Source: Bugulina stolonifera
Lineage: Eukaryota > Bryozoa > Gymnolaemata > Cheilostomatida > Bugulidae
Direction: 5' to 3'
Assembly (NCBI GenBank): GCA_935421135.1
Contig: OW285192.1
Span: forward strand, 10,499,501-10,563,500
DNA length: 64,000 nucleotides
A program made the position numbers and the translations under genes. Shown here piece after piece: positions 12,241 to 22,005 of the stretch. Each line of letters opens with the position of its first letter. The first letter of the stretch is position 1. A model generated the notes under the pieces. That model saw only the letters and a program-made list of their open reading frames with translations. It did not search any database and was not told where the DNA came from.

Positions 12241-12539
12241 TACCACTGAGGGTGTTTCACCACAATATTATGTGTATATACGCTAAGCTACACATACCTG
12301 TTGTATATTTTGTACTAGCTAATAACCAATGCCTTGTCAGTGCAACTTTTATACTCGAATTATTTTGCATGATAAATCACATATGGTTACTCATGCAGCG
12401 GTGCTGAAATTATTTTTACATGTATGTTGTTATAATTATCAAATTCGCTTCAGAAAGGTCCTACTATTGTTGTGGATAATATGGCATTGGATTAAGATTT
12501 GGTATCTAGGGCATTTCCATTACCATTGACATTCTTTCA

Positions 12540-12720
12540 GTCGACTTGTTTTGCTTCATATATAGTCCATCAGCCAAGCAGCAAAATTATGACTTTTCGC
12601 TCCTGACCTCTCCAATCTACACAATTTTTTGTGTACAAATAGATTAAAACATGGGCAATTCAAATCCACTTACTAACCCCTCGAAATCACTTGACAAAAA
12701 GGTGAAAATTTAATTTTTTT
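12540..12720. repeat. Dispersed repeat, inverted partner of 19400-19605
   Basis: 'gctcctgacctctccaatct' with neighbouring 'agtccatcagcca' is found inverted at 19540-19600. This is a dispersed non-coding repeat without clear termini. Confidence 0.55.
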
Positions 12721-13318
12721 AAATTTTTAAAATTAGAGTTGTCTGCTCCTTACTTGCGGCTAGAAAATATTAGAATCGCCCTACGCCAACTTTCATTGGT
12801 CAGTTGTATGCACTTCCTGTCATTTTGATAAATAATCTAAGAAAGTGTAGTAGCAAGAAACCTACTGGATACTAGACTTGGTAACTTTTGTAGCAGATGT
12901 GTAATGATAAATTCATTCAGTTCTCCATATTGGTTATCTTGAAAGTTAAATGGAGCATCCAAAGACTGACAAACTGTTCTCTAAATAAATATTGACATAG
13001 ATATTCTTATTCATTGAATTATGGAAACAGCTAGACATTAGACAAGGAGTTTGAGTTGAGAGTTAACTCACTCTGACTCTAGGGTTCACAACACATAATA
13101 TAGGTTTATTATGAGAATCACTAGTAACCAAAGGCTAAATAAGGCATCAGTTTCTCTGGAAAAGGTATGTAACTGACTAGGAGAAAGATTATATTCAATA
13201 GTTATAGTTAGTAGCTAGTTGGTTGAAAAATTTGAACTTCATTTTGTGACATTCTTTGTTTCTGGACCAGTACATTTATAGTTTATTACCTACAGTTGTA
13301 AAACCCTTGCTGTTTTAG

Positions 13319-13859
13319 GTGCAAGTTGCATTGCTGAAAGAAACCTTGAAGATGTGATGGTGGATGATAAGGCATATGTATCCATACCAACGTTACAAGA
13401 TATACACAGCAAGTATGCTGACAGACCTTGCCTTAGTAGGTATGTTCTTACTGCCGATGCAAGGGGCTAGATGTGTGTTGATTGGATATCAGAAAATATT
13501 TTTGATGGATGATATATACACGTAAGAATTCCTTGAAGCAGAAATCTTCAGTTTTCTCCCTTATGTTCAAACATGCATAAATTTAAATTATGAGCGCGCG
13601 TACATACGCTTACATTGTAAAAAAAGATCTAATTTGTTGTTTAGCAATTCATACTCTTGAGAACATATTTTTAAAAAATTAGATGAGTTTGTGTATTTTT
13701 GTCTTTTGCTAGGACGGACTGGCTAGAAACGATGTTGCCGTGTTACGACCTCAACTGAATTACGATCAACCTCAGCAGCATACAGTACCATCGACGGTGA
13801 TGATGACAGTTATGATGGTGATTCTTGAAGGTCGCAGAGCTACCATTAAAGTAGTATAG
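13319..13859 (+). other. Possible two-exon gene fragment, unknown
   Basis: An open stretch after a TTTTAG acceptor (from 13319) encodes about 40 residues including CIAERNLEDVMVDDKAYVSI. A second open stretch from about 13713, after TGCTAG, runs to a TAG at 13857-13859. Both are exon-like in length and boundary, but I recognise no domain and found no start codon or upstream exon. It may be a fragment of a transposon gene or chance. Confidence 0.2.
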
Positions 13860-14605
13860 GTATTTCAAATGCTATCAATCCAACGAAATCAAGTACCACA
13901 TGGCCACTGAACACCCAAAGACTAAACTATTAATAGTACTGAACAAAACGGTATCACAATCGCTGTATAACCTTGTATTCCTAGTGTGCAGTATGACACT
14001 CCATATACCTAGTGAAACAAATTTTCAAATTATTAATCGTGATTTGTATTCGAAGAAGTTACCCTACTCATCTACCTGAGCACAGAAAATCTGTCAATGC
14101 ACTTGGATTTCCACGTTTCATAACTAGTGGTGGGACAAGTCACCTTTCCCCACCATGTAAATCGTTACTGAAGATTCGTGCTACTCATGCCAATTATGTT
14201 GCTGCAATTTGTACAAGAGTCTATAAACTGAGGATGGAAGTACCTTACCCTGTTAACTATGGATGAGAGGTATTAGATCTCACCTACAAAGTTATTTAGT
14301 GGTGAAACTATTTATCCTGACATGTTATATACTGTCTGTTGCTCCTGTAAGAAGAACAATAATATGCAAGTACACAGTACCAGAATTGATATATAGATAC
14401 TTGCATGCCTGTATATTACATGTAATTGTAAGTTTAGCCTAAACTCTGATTTGTAAACTTATATGCATGTCAGACTTTGTGCCTGCGTTAGGTTGTCTGT
14501 ATCTTACTGGATCAAATTATAATTAAATTTTTAGTTTCATGGTGCAGCTCATGTTCCTTCGAACTCAGTCTATTAGCTCTAGTTCTTATTGTCTCTGCAA
14601 GTGGG

Positions 14606-14826
14606 TGTTGTATTCTTCTAACAGTTTATTTAATGTCTTATGTTACTGCTCAATCTCAACTCTAACTTCACCATATAGCAGAAGTGTTTTTATACCAAAA
14701 AATATATCTAATATCTTACAGCTATAGCTATTCTAGCCAAAAGCTAGCTTTGCACATAATATGACAGGAGGCGATGACTCCAACAAAACACAACAGTAAT
14801 TATTGTCATATTATAATGTCTCAACA
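14606..14826 (-). repeat. 3' LTR of the Gypsy-like element
   Basis: 221 bases, TGTTG...CAACA, matching the other LTR except for a C/T difference near 14659. On the minus strand it carries TATAAAAA and an AATAAA signal. Confidence 0.9.
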
Positions 14827-14853
14827 CCTCTTTCCTGAAATTTGATTATTCTT

Positions 14854-17637
14854 TTATTTGGGCTTCCGGTTTCTTGTGGATCGTCTGGGGTTAGAACGTG
14901 TGTATGCACTTGGGTCTGGCATCCTGGGATTCCGGTATTTGATCTTCGGTGGTGTTGGTAGTGTATTGTTTTCAGGTTCTGTACTTCTCTCCTTATTTGT
15001 GTTGCTTGTAGGAGATTCAGGTATATGTATATCTTCTGGTGGTTCACCATCCTCTGCACTGACATGTCGAAGCTGTAACTGTTCTATGTGCCTTTTCCAG
15101 ACTGGTCCTCTTGGCATAATCTTGACCATTACCGATCTGCTTCCCAGAACTTTGGTGACCACTGCCTCTATCCATTTAGGTTGCCTGTTTCGTCTAGGTC
15201 CACAATATAACGCATAACAGGGGGTTCCTACATTATAACAATGTAACTTCTTGGTTCTCTGGACGTCTTGCATTTGTTTTCCTTGAGCCAAATGAGCCGG
15301 AGAAGGTAACAGCACATCTATCTTTGTCCTGATCTGTCGTCCATTCAGTAGCTCACTAGGAGAGAATCCATAGGATAGCGGTGTTCGTCTATATTGCATT
15401 AGAAACTCCTGAAGAGCTTGGTTGGTGGAAAGAGTAGACTTCTTTAGAGACTGTTTAAATGATCCCACCATCCGTTCAGCTGCTCCATTAGTGGCTGGAT
15501 GGTAAGGTGCTCCTCGTAGGTGGATGATTCCCCTCTCTTTACACCACTGCTGAAACTCGTCGGAGGTAAAGCTTGTTCCATTATCTGTGACTATGGTATG
15601 AGGGTAACCAAAGTGAGCAAAATCTTTTTCCAGTAGGTCTGTAGTTGCTTTGGTGGAGGTAGAACTTGTTGGATGTATACAAGGATACTTGGTGTAAGCA
15701 TCCACTAGGACCAGCCAATTGGTCCCCATGAAGTTGATTGCGTGGTCGATGTGTAGTCTGCTCCACGGCTTTTCTGGCATCATCCAAGGGTGAATTGGTG
15801 CCTTAGTTGGTTGGTTCTGATGTTCCCTGCAGGTGGTGCATTTCTGAGTCATCTCCATAATGTCCTTGTCCATACGAGGCCAGTATACTGCAGTGCGAGC
15901 CAGTTGCTTCATTCTCTGCATGCCAAAATGTCCCATATGTATCAGTTGTAACACTTCCTTTTGGAGAGATAGGGGAATTACCACTCTGCTTCCATATAGT
16001 AAACATCCATTTTCAATTGATAGTGATGCAGTTAACTTCTGGAAATCCTTGATGCTGTAGCCTTCCAAGTTTACTTCACTCTGATATGGATTCCGCTCTT
16101 CATCTTGCCAGCTTTCCCTGGTATATCTCATAATTTTGCTGAGTACTGGATCTTTAGCCGTTTCTTTCTTCAGCACTCCAGGTTCTGTTGGAGAGAGCTG
16201 TGTGCCGATAGCTTTGATACAGCAAGCAGTGTCTATATTTTCTCCTTCTTCTTCTGCATCAAACTTAGCATCAGGGCCACTAGGTAGTCTTCTGCATGCT
16301 TCCTTAAGGTTGCTGCTGATTGTGAAAATGTCTTTATGTTGTCTTCTATTGGCTTGTGGCATCAGAGAATCTAGGGAGATGTCTAGCTGTTGGATTCCAC
16401 CTCTGCCCAGAAGGTTGAGATTAGATATTTTGCTGATTACAAACTGAAGGGGTTTCTCTTGCTGACCTCCTACTTTGGTGTTGAGTGTACACGTGACTAT
16501 AATCTCTATCGGGTGATGGGTAGCTGATTCATAGTGAATCAGTGGTGGTTGCAGTGTAGGTGCTCCTAGTCTCCTCCAATTGTGTTCTGATAGAAAGTTG
16601 TCTCCTGCTCCTGTGTCCACTTCTAGTTGCAGTGGCTGTCGTTGAAGAATTAATTCTACTTGAGTTTGTGGAACAGCATGTACTGTTTTTAGAGCCTTCA
16701 CAATATTTAATGGCTGAGAGTTCACCTTCTTCTTCTTGCGGCAGACTGCTTCTAGATGTCCTGTTATCTTGCAGTAGTTGCATGCAGCGTTCTTGTATCT
16801 GCAGTCTCTTTGATTATGATTTGTCCTTCCACAGCAGTTACATGGTAAAGCTGTTTGTGAGTGTGTCTTTGTTGTCAGAGTCGTCTTCTTCTTCCGTAGC
16901 AAGTGTATTGTATTGGTTGTTCCATGGACAGTTTCCTTGGCTACCTTGGCTGCTTCTTCCGCTTCGGCTGCTACCTCTATTGCTCTGTTGAAAGTTAAAT
17001 CTCCATCTTTCAATTTGAAAAGTGCTTTTAAGATGGCTTCATTTCCTACTGAACATATGAATCTTGTTCGTAAGGCTTCATCCTGGGGATCCTGAATAGA
17101 TGTGAAGTCGCATGTGGCTGCGTCATGCCGAATCCTAGCTGCTAATTCTGGAATTGTCTCTCCTGGTTTTCTGTTCATGTCACTCCAGAATCTGTACCTC
17201 TCTCTGATGATAAAAGTCCTTGGGTTATATTGAGTCATCATATAGTTGTAGATTTCCTCCATTTCCAGTTTCTGTATGTCTTTTCTTGGCTGCTGCTCTG
17301 TCCAATCCTTCAGTTGTTTGTATATATCAGTAGATTGGTTAGTTAAGAATACATGTGGTACTTTTTCATCTGTGATAGACTGAGCCTGGATAAAAGTAGT
17401 GAACCTTGAGAAGTAATCAGTCCATAGTTCCGTATTCGGATTGAATGCGGTGAAATTTGGTGTGGTTTGTACTTGCCTGCCTGTTGATTGAGCAAGTAAC
17501 TTCATCTGTTCTGCATGCTGTGATCTTTGTTCCTTCAGCTGCCTTTCCAGATGTTCCTTCTGCTGCTCCATCTGTTCCTGCTGTTGAGCAATTTGTTGGG
17601 CTAGCAAGGTAACTAGTTGTTCAGTTGTAGTAGCCAT
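14854..17637 (-). CDS. Gag-protease-integrase polyprotein (RT/RH deleted)
   Basis: An uninterrupted 927-aa ORF. Residues 1-50 are a Gln/Glu-rich coiled coil, and about 55-245 a retrotransposon gag domain. Residues 266-279 and 286-299 are two CX2CX4HX4C zinc knuckles. An aspartic protease has DTGA at 341-344. An integrase has His567/His570 with Cys600/Cys603 and a DD35E core at D631, D685, E721, followed by a basic Pro-rich C-terminus. Between the protease and integrase only about 60 residues (roughly 430-490) remain where reverse transcriptase and RNase H, some 500 residues or more, belong. The RLPSGPD stretch at about 450 resembles the sequence that normally follows RNase H, placing the join near residue 447. 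The frame is preserved across the loss. Confidence 0.92.
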   Translation of the reverse strand: MATTTEQLVTLLAQQIAQQQEQMEQQKEHLERQLKEQRSQHAEQMKLLAQSTGRQVQTTPNFTAFNPNTELWTDYFSRFTTFIQAQSITDEKVPHVFLTNQSTDIYKQLKDWTEQQPRKDIQKLEMEEIYNYMMTQYNPRTFIIRERYRFWSDMNRKPGETIPELAARIRHDAATCDFTSIQDPQDEALRTRFICSVGNEAILKALFKLKDGDLTFNRAIEVAAEAEEAAKVAKETVHGTTNTIHLLRKKKTTLTTKTHSQTALPCNCCGRTNHNQRDCRYKNAACNYCKITGHLEAVCRKKKKVNSQPLNIVKALKTVHAVPQTQVELILQRQPLQLEVDTGAGDNFLSEHNWRRLGAPTLQPPLIHYESATHHPIEIIVTCTLNTKVGGQQEKPLQFVISKISNLNLLGRGGIQQLDISLDSLMPQANRRQHKDIFTISSNLKEACRRLPSGPDAKFDAEEEGENIDTACCIKAIGTQLSPTEPGVLKKETAKDPVLSKIMRYTRESWQDEERNPYQSEVNLEGYSIKDFQKLTASLSIENGCLLYGSRVVIPLSLQKEVLQLIHMGHFGMQRMKQLARTAVYWPRMDKDIMEMTQKCTTCREHQNQPTKAPIHPWMMPEKPWSRLHIDHAINFMGTNWLVLVDAYTKYPCIHPTSSTSTKATTDLLEKDFAHFGYPHTIVTDNGTSFTSDEFQQWCKERGIIHLRGAPYHPATNGAAERMVGSFKQSLKKSTLSTNQALQEFLMQYRRTPLSYGFSPSELLNGRQIRTKIDVLLPSPAHLAQGKQMQDVQRTKKLHCYNVGTPCYALYCGPRRNRQPKWIEAVVTKVLGSRSVMVKIMPRGPVWKRHIEQLQLRHVSAEDGEPPEDIHIPESPTSNTNKERSTEPENNTLPTPPKIKYRNPRMPDPSAYTRSNPRRSTRNRKPK

Positions 17638-17733
17638 AGTTATTTGACCAATATGTGAGTCAAATTTACCTTTGTTTCAGATGGCAGCTGATGAGTTGAT
17701 ACTTGATATGTGGTTAATCCTCGTCGCCAAATC

Positions 17734-17954
17734 TGTTGTATTCTTCTAACAGTTTATTTAATGTCTTATGTTACTGCTCAATTTCAACTCTAACTTCACC
17801 ATATAGCAGAAGTGTTTTTATACCAAAAAATATATCTAATATCTTACAGCTATAGCTATTCTAGCCAAAAGCTAGCTTTGCACATAATATGACAGGAGGC
17901 GATGACTCCAACAAAACACAACAGTAATTATTGTCATATTATAATGTCTCAACA
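17734..17954 (-). repeat. 5' LTR of the Gypsy-like element
   Basis: The partner of 14606-14826. The minus-strand TATA box is at 17822-17815, with AATAAA further along. It should drive the 927-aa ORF. Confidence 0.9.
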
Positions 17955-18404
17955 GTGGGTAATATTATAGAGGTCATTATGTCATGGGTTTTTGCATATA
18001 TTGTATGCTTTGTCACTAAATATAATATACTACCCAACCTGTATCTTTAATTGTAATAAAGTAGCCTACATCAATATTATCTTACAATCGCTGGGCTGAT
18101 GCTGAAACTACATTACAAGATACACTAATGGCTCATAGGTTCTAAAGTAGATACATAGAACAGCACTAGAGTATACTTGGAAGGTCAGCTGTGTAAAAGT
18201 AAATGTTTATAAAATTCTAAAATTTTCATGAGTGATCATTTCACGTGTTATTTCCACTGTAACAAAAGAGACGCTGCTCTCCGTAGAAAGTCTGCGCAGG
18301 TTATCATGTTATTATGCACGGGGTATTGCACTAAATGTAGTAACAGCATCCTTAAATACGAATAAGGTCATTGTCAAACTATCCTAAAATCATGAAATTG
18401 GGGC

Positions 18405-19001
18405 CTTGTTTACAGAGATGCCAGACTCGAGTTAATTCAAGCAACATTTTATGGTTTATTATAAAGACTCGTAACTTCAATATACAGCTGTCAAAAACTT
18501 GTAACTTGAATTGTAATTCAATCATGGCTACGATCAAAGACTCTCAACTCACACATCATTATGTTGAAATATTCAATAACTCGAGTTTTCATTGGGCAGC
18601 TGTGAATTGTTATGAATAGAAATAACCACAGTTATAACCACCAACCACAACCACAATTATAACACATTTTACACTAAAACTGTGACATTTTGCTTTGAAA
18701 TTTGAACTCCTAACACCATTTCCTAACAACATTTCACCAGAAGCTAAACAATAACCCAATAACTCTACAAAAAGACTCGAGTTAAACAAGAAAAGAATTG
18801 AATTGAAACTTGCTTGTAGTTAACTTGGATGACTTGACAAAAACTTGAGTTTCTGGGGACATGTAAATATTTAACTCGTAACTTGAAAGTCTTGATCTGT
18901 CACTGAAAGAATTGACTTGTAACTTGAAGAGTCACAACTAAGAGTTGGCCATAGAAACTGGAGTTTCCAAAATAAAACTTGCACACATCTCTGCTTGTTT
19001 A
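18405..19001. mobile_element. Non-autonomous hAT element, 581 bp
   Basis: The element at 18413-18993 starts CAGAGATG and ends CATCTCTG. It is flanked by the perfect 8-base duplication CTTGTTTA (18405-18412 and 18994-19001), diagnostic of hAT transposons. The interior repeats 'CTTGTAACTTGAA' and 'ACTCGAGTTAA' variants and has no coding capacity; the short ORF at 18371-18619 crosses its edge. Confidence 0.88.
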
Positions 19002-19054
19002 CGATAACACCAAAAATCTCCGCAGTTTGTGGAAATTTCAATGATTTGCTATTT

Positions 19055-19390
19055 TTAGGAATTATCCCCCTCTGTAATGAAAGAATTTATATTTCAATCA
19101 TAAAGCTTTTGGACTGACACTCATGAAACTTGGCATGGAGCACTAGACTGCTTGTGGTAGCATCATATTTAAATATGAAGAGCCTATGCATTATGGATTT
19201 GGTGCCAGAGGGTTTTCTATTATAAGGAATTATCCCCTCTGTAACGAAGCAATTTTTCTCTTCATTATAAAAATTTTCAACTGACACTCATAAAATTTGA
19301 CACAGAGCATTGGACTGCTTGTGGTAACATGATATTTAAATATGAAGAGCCCATGCATTGTGGATTTATTGCCAGAAGGTTTGCAAACCA
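19055..19390. repeat. Tandem duplication, two units of about 168 bases
   Basis: 'GGAATTATCCCC', 'ACTGACACTCAT' and 'TTTAAATATGAAGAGCC' recur in order in the two adjacent units (about 19058-19225 and 19228-19390). The minus-strand ORFs across both units are diverged and not convincing as genes. Confidence 0.75.
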
Positions 19391-19399
19391 CAAAAAATG

Positions 19400-19605
19400 C
19401 AAATATTGGCAATTTTCGTTGAGGAGGTGAACTTCGACCTAAAATTTGAGGTCTTCGTCAACATATTTCAGAGGGTTAGTTTTCAGATTCATAAAATTCA
19501 AGTCTTGTTTACTTTGGAGCCAAAAATTTGTGTAGATTGGAGAGGTCAGGAGCGAACTTCAAAAACTAAGCCACTTTTTGATGGTTGGCTGATGGACTAA
19601 TAGTA
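19400..19605. repeat. Dispersed repeat, inverted partner of 12540-12720
   Basis: Contains 'agattggagaggtcaggagc', found inverted at about 12600-12620. No coding content is supported. Confidence 0.55.
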
Positions 19606-21629
19606 TTATAACACTGTGCAAAGACCACTGTTTTAAACACGGAGACGTAATCTGCTTAGATGAAGTAAAAAGGAATGTATTAATGTTAAGCAGTAGCTAA
19701 AGTTGTAGCCTAACATAGCCATATTTATAAAATACTTTCATACACAATGATGTCGTCAGCAGGAGTTATCTACCATTATATTGATGTTGACTTACACAAC
19801 TTTGATTGTCCTACGTCTGCCACACAATTCCAGCAGTAACAACAAGTATTATTTTGCAACTGCTTTCATGAAAACAATGTTTTGTTCCTTTAACAAAATA
19901 CAATGTAATGTATATTGGAGATCATAGTGCTCCCAGTCCAACACACCAGGCTAGCGAGTGGAGATTTATTCACTAAGTAAACAAGTTGTTTGTTATCGGC
20001 CAACCAAATTGTGCAGCAAAAATCAAACGATATGTTTTGCAACACAGTGATTATGATATTTTTAGGAAGATTATATAGCATTTTGTTTAACAATGTACAT
20101 GCCCCAATCCCAACTCCTACATACCCATTTTTTACATTTCTAGTATTGCTAGAGCAAACAAAATAAAATAATAGAACAATGTGATCTGGCATTCACTCAC
20201 TACAATGTTGGAATTCACTAGCTGTAATGTACACGAGCTGAAGCCCAAAATGGTTTCATGCAGCCGAGCTGGCATTACACTAATTAGCCCAAACTCCACA
20301 AAAGTCATGGCGTTCAAATATTTCCTAGTGCCACTGCAGCCTCAGTGCATCTAAAACTTTGAGAAAAGCTCCGTATAGAAAAAGCAGAAGCTAGAACAAA
20401 ACAAAATATACATGTACTTATTAAAGCTCTTATCAGTTAACAGAGTTGCTTGCTTTTAGGACCGTCAAAACCATGCAGTGAGCAAGCAATGTGTAAGTAT
20501 GATATAGAATATTTAAGATACACATTCATTGGATTTAGAGTAGGCCTACATTCATAAGAGGTTATCAAGGTAATTAAACATTGTCATAAATAATATAATA
20601 TATTGCCAGCGCTGTAGGTGCAGGCAGGTGACTGTGTAGGCTCTATATAAATGGATTAAGACACTTTATATGATAGGCAATTTTGCTCAGACAGACTTGA
20701 GATATTTACTGTACTTCTGATTCTGGCCATTAACCGGATTTAAGGAAGGTTAAGTAGGTAGAGATAAAATCATGGCCCAGTTGTTTTTATAATTATATTG
20801 TGGTGGATTTTGACACTAGCTATGATATTCTACATTTTTATAATATTATAATTACACACATAATTATGTATGCATATACCTAGTATGCCAATAATCTTGT
20901 GTCTCCATATTCTACATGTATATGCACGTGCCAATAATTTGTATCATTATGTTTTTATAGTATACTGATGCTGACTCGGAATGTTGCATTATAGTCAGCC
21001 TGTATCTATTGACCTTTGGTCTTCGCTATGCTACATATATAAGCAGACAGATGCTCTACTCTGCCTCTTCTGTTACAATACACCACACTATACACTTGGC
21101 AGGCATTCACCCTAGGCCTACTGGCTAATTAACTGTCAGCCGGCATCAAGTTGACACTTGGTTGACAGTGGCTTGTATAATACAGTTAGCCAGTATATAG
21201 CAGGGCATTACCCAGTGTACTGCAGGGCATTAGCCGGCTAGCAAGTTAATACTTGGCAGAGAGAGGCAGGTACAAAGGGACCAGTTAAGCCTGCCTTAAA
21301 AGTGGCAAGCTGACTGTACCTTTACCTTTAGCGGTGAAGTTGTCCAGGTGATGCTGCCTTAAAAGTGGCAGCTTACCCGGCGTCCTTTACAATGTATTAT
21401 ATTATCCAATTACTTTAATCTTTCTTGTGCCAGATATTCACCAGTACAGTTATTAAAGGGGTTATGCCAGTGTTTTAAGGTATTATCAAGACTCACTCAG
21501 CTAGTTAGTGGCACAATATATTGAGTCTTTAGATCATATAACAAAAGACGAAGCGGTCTACGGTCTGCGGTTAACGGTCTGCCATCTTCCAATCAGATTC
21601 AGGGTCAAAAATTGGGACTATTCATATAA
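19606..21629. other. No gene recognised
   Basis: AT-rich intergenic sequence. It includes a short repeated motif 'CTTAAAAGTGGCA' at about 21294-21306 and 21357-21369. Short ORFs here have no domain or paralogue support. Confidence 0.45.
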
Positions 21630-22005
21630 TATGTTGCAATGCTGCCAGTCAGCATCTCGGCTTTGGGTGGTGCTATGACCTTGAGAGCGGGTCCCCCTGC
21701 ATCGCTGCTGGGCGTGTCCCTAGCCTTAGGCCCTCGGACTTGACCCAGGGCGAGAAGGACACTCAACCCACCCCACCTGCTGAATGGGAGTTGGAACTCG
21801 GGCTATGCCTGTGATTCATATATATGTTACAATGCTGCCGGCAAGGATCTGGGTTCCGGGTGATGCTAGGACCTTGGGTCCAAGTCTACCAACACCGCTG
21901 CCAGGGTGGATCCCTAGCCTTAGGCCCCCACAACAACCCAGGGTGGGATGGGGACTCGACCCACTCCCCCACTATATTGGTGTTGGAACTCAGGCTATGT
22001 ACTTG
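21630..22005. repeat. GC-rich tandem dimer, units of about 185 bases
   Basis: Two adjacent diverged copies (about 21630-21815 and 21820-22005) share 'AATGCTGCC', 'CCCTAGCCTTAGGCCC', 'ACCCAGGG' and 'GTTGGAACTC', each ending in GGCTATG. The GC content is well above the surroundings. It looks like a dimer of a dispersed element; ORFs across it are incidental. Confidence 0.65.

Larger units (their letters stand above)
14601..17959 (-). mobile_element. Gypsy-like LTR retrotransposon lacking RT/RNase H
   Basis: A full element read from the minus strand. The 221-base LTRs (14606-14826 and 17734-17954, TGTTG...CAACA) differ at one base that I can see. The 5-base duplication GTGGG is at 14601-14605 and 17955-17959. 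The primer site at 17729-17712 starts TGGCGACGAGGAT, complementary to the 3' end of tRNA-Ser of the GCT type. A polypurine tract AGGAAAGAGG abuts the 3' LTR (14827-14836). Near-identical LTRs mean recent insertion. The single ORF lacks reverse transcriptase, so movement would need a partner element. Confidence 0.93.

Noticed and set aside
16529..16991. ORFs on either strand inside the Gypsy-like polyprotein, e.g. 16560-16991 plus
   Set aside because: They are shadows of the 927-aa ORF with its zinc knuckles and protease in the true frame.
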